Shown: positions 17,272 to 25,911 of the stretch, piece by piece | Layout of the letters: the number at the start of each line of letters is the position of its first letter | How positions within the stretch are numbered: position 1 is the first letter of the stretch | Assembly (NCBI GenBank): GCA_903926565.1 | Contig: CAIYJU010000011.1 | Coordinates: 1-64,000, forward strand | From: an uncultured Bacteroidales bacterium | GTDB lineage: Bacteria; Bacteroidota; Bacteroidia; Bacteroidales; FEN-979 | DNA length: 64,000 nt | Direction of reading: 5' to 3' | The notes under the pieces: generated by a model | What the model saw: the letters and a program-made list of their open reading frames with translations, nothing else | What the model was told of the DNA's origin: nothing | The model's database searches: none | Program-made: the position numbers and the translations under genes

Positions 17272-17919
17272 ATGAAAAAATTTGCAATTGTTTTATCCGG
17301 ATGTGGCGTCTATGATGGTGCCGAGATCCATGAAGCTGTACTGACTATGCTTGCAATTGATAAAGCCGGTGCAGCATACCAGTGTTTTGCTCCTGACATC
17401 GCACAGCATCATGTTATCAATCATTTCACCGGAAGTGAGGTGGCTGAAAACAGAAACGTACTTGTTGAATCGGCAAGGATTGCCCGTGGATCCGTTAAAC
17501 CACTCGCGCTGTTCAGTGCTGCCGATTATGATGCCCTGATTTTCCCGGGCGGTTTCGGCGCAGCAAAAAACCTGTGCGACTGGGCTATCAAAGGAGACAA
17601 CTGTACGGTTAACCCCGATGTTGCGGCTGCCGTTAAAGCCATGTCGGAAGCCGATAAGCCCATCGGTGCGATGTGCATTGCTCCGGTCATCCTGGCAAAA
17701 CTCTTTACGGGGGCAAATTTCACGACCGGTAATGATCCTGCATCGAAAGAATTCGTTGAAAGCATGGGGAACAGGTACACGCTTGCCAACCATGGCGATG
17801 TAGTGACAGATCATTCCGTGAAACTATATTCAACGCCCTGCTATATGCTGGATGCTTCGATCAGCCAGATTGCCATTGGTGCAGAGAATATTGTATCGGA
17901 GATGCTGAAGATTATGTGA
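17272..17919 (+). CDS. elbB: ElbB/GatZ-like DJ-1/PfpI family glyoxalase-type protein
   Basis: A 215-residue DJ-1/PfpI-superfamily protein. It opens MKKFAIVLSGCGVYDGAEIHEAVL, the ElbB signature, and has the nucleophile elbow GAMCIAPVI with the reactive Cys, preceded by the conserved acid in GCGVYDGAEIHE. E. coli ElbB has weak glyoxalase activity and was tied to isoprenoid synthesis; the true role is unsettled. The start at 17272 is chosen over 17233 because the family begins there and a promoter box overlaps the upstream codons. It is a single-gene unit. Confidence 0.93.
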   Translation: MKKFAIVLSGCGVYDGAEIHEAVLTMLAIDKAGAAYQCFAPDIAQHHVINHFTGSEVAENRNVLVESARIARGSVKPLALFSAADYDALIFPGGFGAAKNLCDWAIKGDNCTVNPDVAAAVKAMSEADKPIGAMCIAPVILAKLFTGANFTTGNDPASKEFVESMGNRYTLANHGDVVTDHSVKLYSTPCYMLDASISQIAIGAENIVSEMLKIM

Positions 17920-17953
17920 GTAAAAGTGTAAAAACATGCGTTAATAAAGGTGA

Positions 17954-18913
17954 TCACCTCCCCTTTTTAAGCCAGTTTTCAATATCCTGCTGATCTATAT
18001 CCAGGTAATTGATTTTACGATCAACCAACCCCTCTTTCAGGAATAGAATTACCGGAACCTGAGTGCCCGCTATGCTGATAAAATCTCTCTTAAGCATAAG
18101 GCTATGAGGAATATTATAGGATTTCGTTTCAGCCATAAACCGCGGGATGGAAGCAATGGGGCCGGTCAGTATGAAGCAGACCGGGATCGCGGCGCTTTTT
18201 CTTTTAACCAGTTGAAATTTATAAGCCGTCAATATACACGACTCGCATGTAGTGCTCAGGAATACAACAATCTTTCTCCCTCTCTGTAAGTCGAAGGAGG
18301 CCTTGATGGAAGATGAATCTGCATAAAGCAGATTCAGGTTTACTTTACCATCTGCTAAATTCCGGATTGCCTCCCTGGTTACCGCTATGTTTAATGAATT
18401 AACTGTCGCGGGAATGACAAAAGCCACAATGAGTATGCCTGTGACGATCCACACTGGTTTTTTCCATATTATACCTGTCTTGTACCTGATCAGAATAATG
18501 TTGACTGCTATCAGCAAAATATTTTTCACCAATGACTGTGCAGGATTCATGGCAAAAAAGGAACCAAAGCAGTTGCAGTTTTCCTGATTCCCTTTCGAAA
18601 ATAGCACCAGGAGCAGATAAACAGAAAAGCATATCAGCAATCCAAGGGAAAACCATGGTGCAATCTCCTTCAATCTCATATTCAGGAGGAAAAGGACCCC
18701 CAGAAAGAGTTCAACACCAATGATCACCATTGCCATCCAGGGAGCCATATCCCAATTAAAAAACCCTGTTTCTACCAGCGTTAACTCAAAAAAATCAACA
18801 GAAACGAATTTCAGGCAGGCTGATGCAATATAAACGATCCCGAGGATTGCTGAAAGTACAAATAAACAATAATGTCTGGAATGATAATGTTTAATCCATG
18901 AAATATTTCTCAC
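17954..18913 (-). CDS. MauE/DoxX-like membrane protein with thioredoxin-like C-terminal domain
   Basis: A 319-residue protein. The first half has four or five hydrophobic helices in a MauE-like pattern (AILGIVYIASACLKF; WMAMVIIGVELFLGVLFLL; FSLGLLICFSVYLLLVLF) with NQENCNCFGSFFAMNP, a Cys pair often found in this family. After another membrane helix (about residues 155-172), the last third looks like a thioredoxin fold with KIVVFLSTTCESCILTAYKF, a CxxC motif at the helix start. It probably passes electrons to or from exported thiols. It starts with GTG overlapping the stop of the upstream Cys lipoprotein (GTGA), so the two are translationally coupled and that protein is a likely partner. MauE and thioredoxin domains on one chain occur elsewhere; the exact family is uncertain. 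Confidence 0.75.
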   Translation of the reverse strand: MRNISWIKHYHSRHYCLFVLSAILGIVYIASACLKFVSVDFFELTLVETGFFNWDMAPWMAMVIIGVELFLGVLFLLNMRLKEIAPWFSLGLLICFSVYLLLVLFSKGNQENCNCFGSFFAMNPAQSLVKNILLIAVNIILIRYKTGIIWKKPVWIVTGILIVAFVIPATVNSLNIAVTREAIRNLADGKVNLNLLYADSSSIKASFDLQRGRKIVVFLSTTCESCILTAYKFQLVKRKSAAIPVCFILTGPIASIPRFMAETKSYNIPHSLMLKRDFISIAGTQVPVILFLKEGLVDRKINYLDIDQQDIENWLKKGR

Positions 18914-19131
18914 TTGTCAACACAGGACCAGTCCTGTCCTAAAGCACCTCCCTGGCTCTTTAGTTCATCCTCGAAAGATTTCACATCGGATGAGGTACCA
19001 CAATAATCGGAAGTAACACCTGAATGTGCTTCCGTACATGTTACACATTTTTTGCAGCCGGAAGAAAGGCTTAAGGAAACAAGGGCGATACAAAGCACCG
19101 CCAATTTCAATTTCAGGGTAGTGTTTCTCAT
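18910..19131 (-). CDS. Small cysteine-bearing lipoprotein, function unknown
   Basis: A 73-residue protein with a lipoprotein signal peptide ending SSGC (Cys26). The mature 48 residues carry four more cysteines (CKKCVTC, DYC, DWSC). The even Cys number after the lipid Cys fits two disulfides or a redox relay. It overlaps and precedes the MauE/thioredoxin-like gene, so it is a plausible substrate or electron partner of that protein; this is inference from coupling. No known family is recognised. Confidence 0.7.
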   Translation of the reverse strand: MRNTTLKLKLAVLCIALVSLSLSSGCKKCVTCTEAHSGVTSDYCGTSSDVKSFEDELKSQGGALGQDWSCVDK

Positions 19132-19157
19132 ACAAATAGTGTTAGGTTTATTTGCAC

Positions 19158-19165
19158 CAAATATA
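19158..19165 (-). promoter_or_regulatory. Bacteroidota -7 box for the Cys-lipoprotein operon
   Basis: The minus strand reads TATATTTG, 26 bases before the ATG at 19131. Confidence 0.45.
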
Positions 19166-19201
19166 TAAAAAAATCACAATTACAAGGCCTGATCGGTTAT
19201 T

Positions 19202-20278
19202 TTAATGATAAATTTTCACATCCAGTTCTCCACGAACCACCATGAGACCATTAATGGCAAGCGCTTTCATTTCATCTTCTCCCGGATAAATATGGGTGGG
19301 GGCCAATTTATAGATCCTTTCCTGGATCCAGTTTACAAAACCTTTGTCGTAAGCAATTCCGCCTGTAATGAGGATGGCATCCACTTCACATTTTAAAACC
19401 GTGTACATCTCCCCGACATATTTTGCAACCTGGTATGCCATGGCATGGTAGATCAGTTCTGCATAAGCATCACCTGCATCGACCATTTTCTCGACATCAT
19501 AGGCATTGTTGGTGCCGAGGTAGGCAACCAGACCACCCTCACCTTTCACCATCTTCTGAACCTCTTTAAGAGAGTATTTTCCAGAGAAACATAGTCTTAC
19601 CAGTTCACCTACCGGCAAGGTGCCTGTACGTTCCGGGCTAAACGGGCCTTCACCGTCAAGACCCTGGTTGACATCGATAACCCGGCCCTTTTGATGTGCC
19701 CCAATGGTAATTCCTCCGCCCAGATGCACCACGATCAGGTTGAGCTCTTCATATTTACGCCGGATCGACTTTGCGTATTCCCGGGCGACTGCTTTCTGGT
19801 TCAATGCATGGAATATGGAGACACGGGCAAGGAGCGGATGCCCTGAAATTCTTGCAATTTCGTCAAACTCATCAACTACAATCGGGTCTACGATATACGC
19901 TTTTGCCCTGGGTAAGGATTCAACCAGATTATGAGCGATCAAACCACCAAGATTACTTGCATGTTCACCGAAAGGGCTGCTCCTGAGATCTGCAACCATT
20001 GCATCATTCACCTCATAGATTCCGGAAGGAATAGGTTTTAGCAATCCTCCCCTCCCGACCACCGCCTGCAGATCTTCAATATGCATGTCAGCTTCATGCA
20101 GTTGCTGCAGGATGATCTCTTTACGGAACTCAAACTGATCGGTGATTTTCGAAAAGGGGGCAAGTTCCTCTGCCGGGTGTTTAATGTTTTTTAGAAAAAC
20201 AGGTTCAGTATTCTGATAAACAGCAATTTTTGTAGAGGTTGATCCTGGATTGATGGCGAGAACCCTTATGTCATTCAT
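19202..20278 (-). CDS. buk: Butyrate kinase
   Basis: A 358-residue acetokinase-family enzyme: phosphate-binding NPGSTSTKIAVYQN at the N-terminus, VVHLGGGITIGAH in the middle, and ILITGGIAYDKGFVNWI near the end. These are standard for butyrate/branched-chain fatty-acid kinases. It converts butyryl (or isobutyryl/isovaleryl) phosphate and ADP to the acid and ATP. It is in a minus-strand unit ptb-permease-buk, 11 bases after the permease stop. The acyl chain cannot be fixed from the sequence. Confidence 0.96.
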   Translation of the reverse strand: MNDIRVLAINPGSTSTKIAVYQNTEPVFLKNIKHPAEELAPFSKITDQFEFRKEIILQQLHEADMHIEDLQAVVGRGGLLKPIPSGIYEVNDAMVADLRSSPFGEHASNLGGLIAHNLVESLPRAKAYIVDPIVVDEFDEIARISGHPLLARVSIFHALNQKAVAREYAKSIRRKYEELNLIVVHLGGGITIGAHQKGRVIDVNQGLDGEGPFSPERTGTLPVGELVRLCFSGKYSLKEVQKMVKGEGGLVAYLGTNNAYDVEKMVDAGDAYAELIYHAMAYQVAKYVGEMYTVLKCEVDAILITGGIAYDKGFVNWIQERIYKLAPTHIYPGEDEMKALAINGLMVVRGELDVKIYH

Positions 20279-20289
20279 TCGTAATGTTC

Positions 20290-21828
20290 CTATTTAGGCG
20301 TGTTGTTTAATTTCTGTTGTTTACTGTGGTGTATGCCGTAGGTGAAGTAGATCACAAATCCGATGGCCATCCACACGATGAGTCGCAGCCAGGTATCTCC
20401 CGGCAATGCAGCCATCTGAATGAAGCATATCAGCGCTCCCAGGATCGGAATCAGGGGAACCCAGGGAGTACGGAAAGGCCGTTCGATATCAGGCCGGGTT
20501 TTCCGTAAAACGATGATGCTCACGCAGACAATGGCAAAAGCAAGCAGGGTGCCAATGGATACAAGTTCACCAAGGATGCTTATTGGAAGTACACCTGCAA
20601 GAACGATGGCTACACATCCTGTAAGGATTGTACTGACATACGGTGTTTTATATTTTGGATGAACCCTGGAAAAAATTGGTGGCAGTAATCCGTCCTTCGA
20701 CATCGAATAAAAAATTCTGGGCTGACCCATGAGCATGACAAGGATTACCGAACTCAACCCTGCAATCGCTGCAATTTTAACAATCGGCCTCAGCCAGAAC
20801 ATACTCTTGCCCATTGCATCCACACCAACAGCCACAGGATCGGAGACGTTAAGCGTAGTATAACTCACGATTCCGGTCAGGACAATGGCAACAAGAATAT
20901 ATAAGACCGTAGAGATACTGAGTGACCCCAGTATCCCGATTGGCATATCCCGCTGAGGATTTTTCGATTCCTGGGCAGCCGTGGATACCGCATCGAATCC
21001 AATGTAGGCAAAGAAGATAACACCTGCACCACGCAGTACCCCGCTCCAGCCAAAATGCCCCCACTCCCCGGTGTTTTCAGGAATAAACGGGTGCCAGTTT
21101 CCTGCCTGTACAAATGCGATACCAATGGCGATGAACATAATGATTACTGCAACTTTTACAATCACCATGATGTTGTTGAAATTTGCAGACTCCCTGATAC
21201 CGATAATGAGCAGCAGGGTGAGCGCCGCTATGATAAACATTGCCGGAAGATTGATGATTGCAGTAACATGAGGCAGGGAGTCAACACTGATTCCCTGTGC
21301 CAGCAAGCCGGCACTCAGATTCTCAGTCAATTGCTGCCATCCCAGTTTGGGAACCTCTACCAGCACTGAACCGGTAGCTGCTGTAAAAGCAGTAGGAATG
21401 AAAATACCGAAGTCTTTTAAAAAGCTGACAACATATCCAGACCATCCAACCGAGACGGTTGAGGCTGCAAACAGGTATTCAAGTATCAGATCCCAGCCGA
21501 TGATCCAGGCCAGGAATTCACCCAATGTCGCATATGAATAAGTATATGCGCTTCCGGAAATCGGTATCATCGAGGCGAATTCAGCGTAACACAATCCGGC
21601 GAATGCACAGGCAATCCCTGAAATGATGAAAGAGAGTACAATCGCCGGTCCGGCATACTGGGCTGCAGCCTGCCCTGTAAGGACAAAAATTCCGGCTCCG
21701 ATGATGGCCCCGATACCAAGTGTGGTCAGGTTAAGCCCCGTCAGGGTCTTCTTCAATCCCGACTTATTATCATTCGCCTCCTGAAGCAGATCGGTGAGGG
21801 ACTTAGTCAGAAACAGGTTTTTGCCCAT
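20290..21828 (-). CDS. APC-family amino acid permease
   Basis: A 512-residue protein with about twelve to fourteen membrane helices. The start of helix 1 has the substrate-binding glycines GIGAIIGAGIFVLTG, and helix 6 shows FFAYIGFDAVSTAAQESKNPQRDMP, both hallmarks of the cationic/basic amino-acid-transporter-like (CAT/YfnA) branch. Its place between ptb and buk suggests uptake of an amino acid that is fermented to an acyl-CoA, such as a branched-chain residue or lysine; this is inference. Spacings of 11 and 23 bases support one transcript. Confidence 0.93.
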   Translation of the reverse strand: MGKNLFLTKSLTDLLQEANDNKSGLKKTLTGLNLTTLGIGAIIGAGIFVLTGQAAAQYAGPAIVLSFIISGIACAFAGLCYAEFASMIPISGSAYTYSYATLGEFLAWIIGWDLILEYLFAASTVSVGWSGYVVSFLKDFGIFIPTAFTAATGSVLVEVPKLGWQQLTENLSAGLLAQGISVDSLPHVTAIINLPAMFIIAALTLLLIIGIRESANFNNIMVIVKVAVIIMFIAIGIAFVQAGNWHPFIPENTGEWGHFGWSGVLRGAGVIFFAYIGFDAVSTAAQESKNPQRDMPIGILGSLSISTVLYILVAIVLTGIVSYTTLNVSDPVAVGVDAMGKSMFWLRPIVKIAAIAGLSSVILVMLMGQPRIFYSMSKDGLLPPIFSRVHPKYKTPYVSTILTGCVAIVLAGVLPISILGELVSIGTLLAFAIVCVSIIVLRKTRPDIERPFRTPWVPLIPILGALICFIQMAALPGDTWLRLIVWMAIGFVIYFTYGIHHSKQQKLNNTPK

Positions 21829-21851
21829 GATTTAATTTTAAATAAAAATTG

Positions 21852-22778
21852 CTAAATCGCAGCAGCCATCACGATGCTGGCCTGCTTTGACTCCTCGGTG
21901 TCAGAACGGGAAGTCAGTACAATGGGTGCAGCGGCTCCTAAAACGACTGCAGCCAGTTTTGCATTTGATGAAAATCCAAACGCTTTATAGAGGATGTTGC
22001 CGGCTTCAATATCGGGAACAATAAGCAGGTCGGCATCGCCTGCAACATCACTCACAATGCCTTTGTGCTTTGCACTGGCAGCACTCACCGCATTGTCATA
22101 AGCCAGTGGCCCGTCGATGATGCAGTTTTTAATCTGGCCGCGCTGGCTCATCTTCGAAAGCAGGGCGCCATCAAGCGTGGCAGGCATGGATTCGTTAACC
22201 ATTTCCACGGCGGCAAGAACAGCAACCTTGGGTTTTACATAACCCAGCTTGTTCATAAATTCAACAGCATTGGTTGTCAGGGCAACTTTTGTTTTAAAGT
22301 CAGGCGCAGGTATCATCGCTGCATCAGTAAGCCCGAGCAACTTATGATAGGTCGGCACTTCAAACAGTGCGAAATGCGAAAGGACTTCACCTTTACGAAG
22401 ACCATTTTCCTTATCAAGAACCCCGCGAAGAAAAACAGCTGTTGGCACATTGCCCTTCATCAGGATGTCAGCCTCTTTATTTCTTACCATTTTAACAGCA
22501 ATTTTTACCGAATTCGCATCAACTTCTTCGTTGATTATGGTCATTGCACTGACATCCAGGTTCAGCCTGGATGCAATTTCACGTATTTTCTTTTCATTGC
22601 CGACCAGGATAGCTTCCACTATACCCATCCTGTCAACAGCACAAATTGCCTCGAGGCAGTGTTCATCGTGTGCCACAGCCACAGCAAGCTTTTTTTTCTT
22701 CGATTTCCGTGCCAGCTCATTCAGGTCCGAAAGCTTTGTAAGGCACCCATTTCCAGTTGTTCCAGTTGTTGTAGTCAT
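21852..22778 (-). CDS. ptb: Phosphate butyryltransferase
   Basis: A 308-residue member of the PTA/PTB family. It has the conserved VEAILVGNEKKIREIA region, ILMKGNVPTAVFLRGVL, and the C-terminal IVPDIEAGNILYKAF, all typical of phosphate acyltransferases. It exchanges CoA for phosphate on butyryl-type CoA, supplying Buk two genes downstream. The extreme N-terminus is a Thr/Gly run (TTTTGTTGNG) encoded by acaact-type repeats and is probably not conserved. It is the first gene of the operon. Confidence 0.95.
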   Translation of the reverse strand: MTTTTGTTGNGCLTKLSDLNELARKSKKKKLAVAVAHDEHCLEAICAVDRMGIVEAILVGNEKKIREIASRLNLDVSAMTIINEEVDANSVKIAVKMVRNKEADILMKGNVPTAVFLRGVLDKENGLRKGEVLSHFALFEVPTYHKLLGLTDAAMIPAPDFKTKVALTTNAVEFMNKLGYVKPKVAVLAAVEMVNESMPATLDGALLSKMSQRGQIKNCIIDGPLAYDNAVSAASAKHKGIVSDVAGDADLLIVPDIEAGNILYKAFGFSSNAKLAAVVLGAAAPIVLTSRSDTEESKQASIVMAAAI

Positions 22779-22875
22779 ATTGAAATATTAAGAATTAGAA
22801 TTATCTGTCTGTTTGTCCGGTTGTCAGCCTCGCCCTCATCCACCTGTTAACAACTTCACAATCGCTCCCTAGTGG

Positions 22876-22883
22876 CAAACCTA
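22876..22883 (-). promoter_or_regulatory. Possible -7 box for the ptb operon
   Basis: The minus strand reads TAGGTTTG (TAnnTTTG), 97 bases before the ptb ATG. Back-to-back with the tnaA promoter; it may allow shared control of amino-acid fermentation genes. Confidence 0.35.
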
Positions 22884-22938
22884 CGTGATTTTTGGCAAAC
22901 AGACAAGCAGTTACAAAAAAAAAATTGAAATAATATTC

Positions 22939-22946
22939 TACCTTTG
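22939..22946 (+). promoter_or_regulatory. Bacteroidota -7 box for tnaA
   Basis: TACCTTTG, 24 bases before the ATG at 22971. The track's start at 22944 lies within this box and is rejected. The short leader leaves no room for a TnaC-type attenuator peptide after the box. Confidence 0.5.
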
Positions 22947-22970
22947 CGGCAACCATTTAATTTTTACAAT

Positions 22971-24344
22971 ATGGAATTACCCTTTGCCGAGTCCTTTAAA
23001 ATTAAAATGGTCGAGCCGATCCGTAAGAGCAGCCGCCAGGAACGTGAAAAATGGATCAGGGATGCAAATTACAACCTGTTCGGGCTTAAAAGCGATCAGG
23101 TATTCATTGATCTGCTCACCGATTCCGGAACCGGTGCGATGAGTGATCGCCAGTGGTCGGAGCTAATGCTGGGCGATGAGAGTTACGCAGGAGCAACCTC
23201 CTATTTTAAAATGAAAAATGCCATAAAGGATATCCTGGGTTTTGAACACTTTTTGCCAACCCACCAGGGACGTGCTGCCGAGAACGTGCTTTTTTCGGTG
23301 CTTGTCAAAGAAGGCGACATTGTTCCCGGAAATTCTCATTTTGACACCACAAAAGGGCACATCGAATTCCGTAAGGCCTCAGCGGCCGACTGTACCATTG
23401 ATGAGGCCTTTGATACAACGCTGGCACATCCCTTCAAAGGCAATATTGACCCTGCAAAGCTTGAAGCCGTCCTGCAATCCGGGGGAGATCAGATTCCGTT
23501 TATTATTGTCACTGTAACCTGTAACTCTTCAGGGGGTCAGCCTGTTTCCATCGAAAATCTGAAAATGGTGCGGCAGCTTGCCGACAAATACGGAAAGCTG
23601 GTTGTTTTTGATTCTGCAAGGTTTGCAGAGAATGCCTATTTTATAAAATTACGTGAAAAAGGATACCAGGATAAATCAATCCGGGAAATTGTCAGGGAGA
23701 TGTTTTCGCATGCCGATGCGATGACGATGAGTGCGAAGAAAGACGCAATTGTGAACATGGGTGGTTTCATTGCCATGCGAAGCAAAGAACTGCACAGTCA
23801 GGCAAGCGTCTTCAACATCATGTTTGAAGGTTATATAACCTACGGGGGAATGTCGGGACGGGATATGAATGCACTTGCACAAGGGCTGTACGATGGAACT
23901 GATTTCGACTACCTGGAAACCCGGATAAAACAGGTGGAGTATCTTGGCAAACGCCTGATGGATTTTGGAATTCCTGTGCAGCAGCCCATTGGTGGCCATG
24001 CAGTGTTTGTTGATGCGAAACGCTTCCTGCCTCATATTCCCAAAGAAGAACTTCAGGCCCAGACGCTGGCAGTGGAACTTTACCTGGAAGCAGGGGTTCG
24101 GGGTGTGGAGATCGGCACCTTACTTGCCGACCGTGATCCGGTCACAAGGATAAACCGTTACCCGGCACTGGAACTCATGCGACTTGCCATCCCCCGAAGG
24201 GTTTATACAAATAACCATATTGATGTGGTTGCAGTTGCTTTGAAAAACATCTACGACCGCCGTGATACCATCCTGAAAGGCCTTAAAATAGTCAACGAAG
24301 CTCCTATCATGCGTCATTTTACCGTCGCACTTGAACGGGCATGA
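22971..24344 (+). CDS. tnaA: Tryptophanase
   Basis: A 457-residue PLP beta-eliminating lyase that splits tryptophan to indole, pyruvate and ammonia. PLP-binding Lys is in TMSAKKDAIVN; DLLTDSGTGAMSDRQW and FLPTHQGRAAENVLF are family motifs. Two specificity sites favour tryptophanase over tyrosine phenol-lyase: Ile follows Glu in VEIGTLLADRD where the phenol-lyase has Arg, and MRHFTVAL has His where that enzyme has Phe. Start at 22971 is supported by the promoter box and by alignment of MELPFAESFKIKMVEPI with the family. It overlaps the next gene by 4 bases (ATGA) and lies opposite ptb-permease-buk, together suggesting amino-acid catabolism. Confidence 0.96.
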   Translation: MELPFAESFKIKMVEPIRKSSRQEREKWIRDANYNLFGLKSDQVFIDLLTDSGTGAMSDRQWSELMLGDESYAGATSYFKMKNAIKDILGFEHFLPTHQGRAAENVLFSVLVKEGDIVPGNSHFDTTKGHIEFRKASAADCTIDEAFDTTLAHPFKGNIDPAKLEAVLQSGGDQIPFIIVTVTCNSSGGQPVSIENLKMVRQLADKYGKLVVFDSARFAENAYFIKLREKGYQDKSIREIVREMFSHADAMTMSAKKDAIVNMGGFIAMRSKELHSQASVFNIMFEGYITYGGMSGRDMNALAQGLYDGTDFDYLETRIKQVEYLGKRLMDFGIPVQQPIGGHAVFVDAKRFLPHIPKEELQAQTLAVELYLEAGVRGVEIGTLLADRDPVTRINRYPALELMRLAIPRRVYTNNHIDVVAVALKNIYDRRDTILKGLKIVNEAPIMRHFTVALERA

Positions 24345-24814
24345 TAACAACCATGGATTCAGCAAAAAAACACGCCCGATACCAGCGTCTGTTTGAACAA
24401 CTGGAAGGGCTGATGCATAAATCAACTGATCCGGATGCACGTATGGCAACGATTGTGGCTGTTTTGCATCATAAAATGGAGTATTTCTTCTGGACAGGTT
24501 TTTATATGCTCAAATCGGGAGAACTCATTGTGAAAACATACCAGGGACCGCTTGCATGCCAGGTGCTTCAGCAGCATACCGGCGTTTGCTGGGCCGCTGT
24601 TGATCAGATGAAAACAGTTGTGGTGCCTGATGTGCATCTGTTTCCGGGGCACATTGCATGTGATTCCCGTTCACAGTCGGAAATCGTTGTTCCTGTCAGA
24701 ACTTTGGACAGTGAAATAATCGGGGTACTTGACGTTGACAGCGCCGAACCTGGTTCTTTTGATCAGACAGATGCCGAATGGCTTGAAAAAATCACTAATC
24801 TTATCTTCCATTGA
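24341..24814 (+). CDS. msrC: GAF-domain free methionine-(R)-sulfoxide reductase
   Basis: A 157-residue single GAF domain. The three functional cysteines of fRMsr are present: PLACQVLQ, HTGVCWAA and PGHIACDSRSQSEIVVPV. The enzyme reduces free methionine-R-sulfoxide. One difference is Trp after the central Cys (GVCW) where most members have Gly (GVCG). It starts at ATG in the tnaA stop overlap and ends overlapping the mntP start, so tnaA-msrC-mntP are translationally coupled. Confidence 0.92.
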   Translation: MITTMDSAKKHARYQRLFEQLEGLMHKSTDPDARMATIVAVLHHKMEYFFWTGFYMLKSGELIVKTYQGPLACQVLQQHTGVCWAAVDQMKTVVVPDVHLFPGHIACDSRSQSEIVVPVRTLDSEIIGVLDVDSAEPGSFDQTDAEWLEKITNLIFH

Positions 24815-25371
24815 ACCTTACTGAGCTTGTTTTGATATCATTGGGGCTGTCAATGGATTGCTTTGCAGTAGCCCTCTCTTTCGGATTTTCAGGCAAACTG
24901 GTCTGGAAAGATGTGGTTCGGATGGCATTGCTGTTTGGTCTTTTCCAGGGAGTTATGCCACTGCTGGGATGGTTGGCGGGGAACAGCATTCAATCAGTTA
25001 TCTCGCCTGTGGACCATTGGATTGCCTTTGCTATCCTTGCCTCTATCGGGATCAAAATGATATGGCAATCCTTCCCGGTCGGACCGGAAAAAAAATCTGC
25101 CGACATAAGAGACATCAAAGTGTTACTGACGCTTTCCATTGCCACCAGCATCGATGCACTTATTACCGGGGTCGGGTTTGGTTTCATCAGGGCAAATATT
25201 TACGAAGCCGTTGCAATTATTTCGATCATCACATTTTTCGTCTCCGTTCTCGGTGCAAAACTCGGTGAAAAAACGACCTTTATTCCGGCCCGTTATGCTG
25301 AACTGGCCGGAGGTATCGTGCTGGTTGGCATTGGTGTAAAAGTAGTCCTCGAGCATTTGACAGTCATTTGA
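24811..25371 (+). CDS. mntP: MntP-type manganese efflux pump
   Basis: A 186-residue six-helix membrane protein with the two repeated family motifs SLGLSMDCFAVALSFGF and SIATSIDALITGVGFGF, each with the membrane Asp. MntP exports Mn2+. The start codon is TTG within TTGA of the upstream stop; the next ATG would remove half of the first helix, so TTG is favoured. It is in an operon with tnaA and msrC; no yybP-ykoY riboswitch is seen, as there is no leader. Confidence 0.93.
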   Translation: MNLTELVLISLGLSMDCFAVALSFGFSGKLVWKDVVRMALLFGLFQGVMPLLGWLAGNSIQSVISPVDHWIAFAILASIGIKMIWQSFPVGPEKKSADIRDIKVLLTLSIATSIDALITGVGFGFIRANIYEAVAIISIITFFVSVLGAKLGEKTTFIPARYAELAGGIVLVGIGVKVVLEHLTVI

Positions 25372-25399
25372 TTGAATCATCCCAATCAAGGTAATTTCT

Positions 25400-25407
25400 T
25401 ATCTTTG
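25400..25407 (+). promoter_or_regulatory. Bacteroidota -7 box for queD
   Basis: TATCTTTG, 17 bases before the ATG at 25425. Confidence 0.5.
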
Positions 25408-25424
25408 CGCAATACAAAGCAGTC

Positions 25425-25871
25425 ATGAACCAGATCAGGGTAACAAAGGAATTCAGGTTTGAAGCAGCCCATGCCTTGTTGGGATACGATGGTCCATGCA
25501 GGAATGTTCATGGACACTCTTATGAATTATCGGTCACGGTGATCGGTGCACCCATCACAGACGATTCATCGGTAAAGCTTGGAATGGTTATGGATTTCGG
25601 CGATTTAAAAAAGATTATCAAAAAACTGATTATTGATCCACTTGATCATGCACTGGTCCTGAATTCAAAGGTTCCCATCGAGGCAGTGCAAAAACTCGGG
25701 GCACCCTTTACCAACATCGTTGTGGTTCCTTACCAGCCAACCAGCGAAAATTTTCTTCTTGATTTTGCCTCCAGAATAACCTTGTTGTTACCTTCAGACG
25801 TTAAACTGCACAGTATGCGGCTACGCGAAACAGCCAATTCTTATGCTGAATGGTTCGCCACCGATCAGTAA
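25425..25871 (+). CDS. queD: 6-carboxy-5,6,7,8-tetrahydropterin synthase
   Basis: A 148-residue COG0720 protein. Zinc ligands: FEAAHALLGYDGPC and NVHGHSYEL. The catalytic Cys spacing is C-x3-HGH (CRNVHGH), that of QueD, which makes 6-carboxytetrahydropterin for queuosine; contrast with C-x5-HGH in the paralogue at 9.2 kb. A later DFGDLKKIIKKLIIDPLDHALVL carries the conserved Asp-His pair. It is monocistronic with its own promoter. Confidence 0.9.
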   Translation: MNQIRVTKEFRFEAAHALLGYDGPCRNVHGHSYELSVTVIGAPITDDSSVKLGMVMDFGDLKKIIKKLIIDPLDHALVLNSKVPIEAVQKLGAPFTNIVVVPYQPTSENFLLDFASRITLLLPSDVKLHSMRLRETANSYAEWFATDQ

Positions 25872-25911
25872 TTAACTAATCCCGGGTATTTCAACAACTC
25901 CTCTCCTTATT

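Noticed and set aside
22065-22850. 261-residue plus-strand ORF opposite ptb
   Set aside because: It mirrors the ptb gene, whose protein is clearly conserved; the ORF sequence shows no recognisable family and odd composition.
22778-22971. Possible TnaC-type leader peptide upstream of tnaA
   Set aside because: Only 24 bases separate the -7 box from the tnaA ATG, and no short Trp-containing ORF was found after the box.
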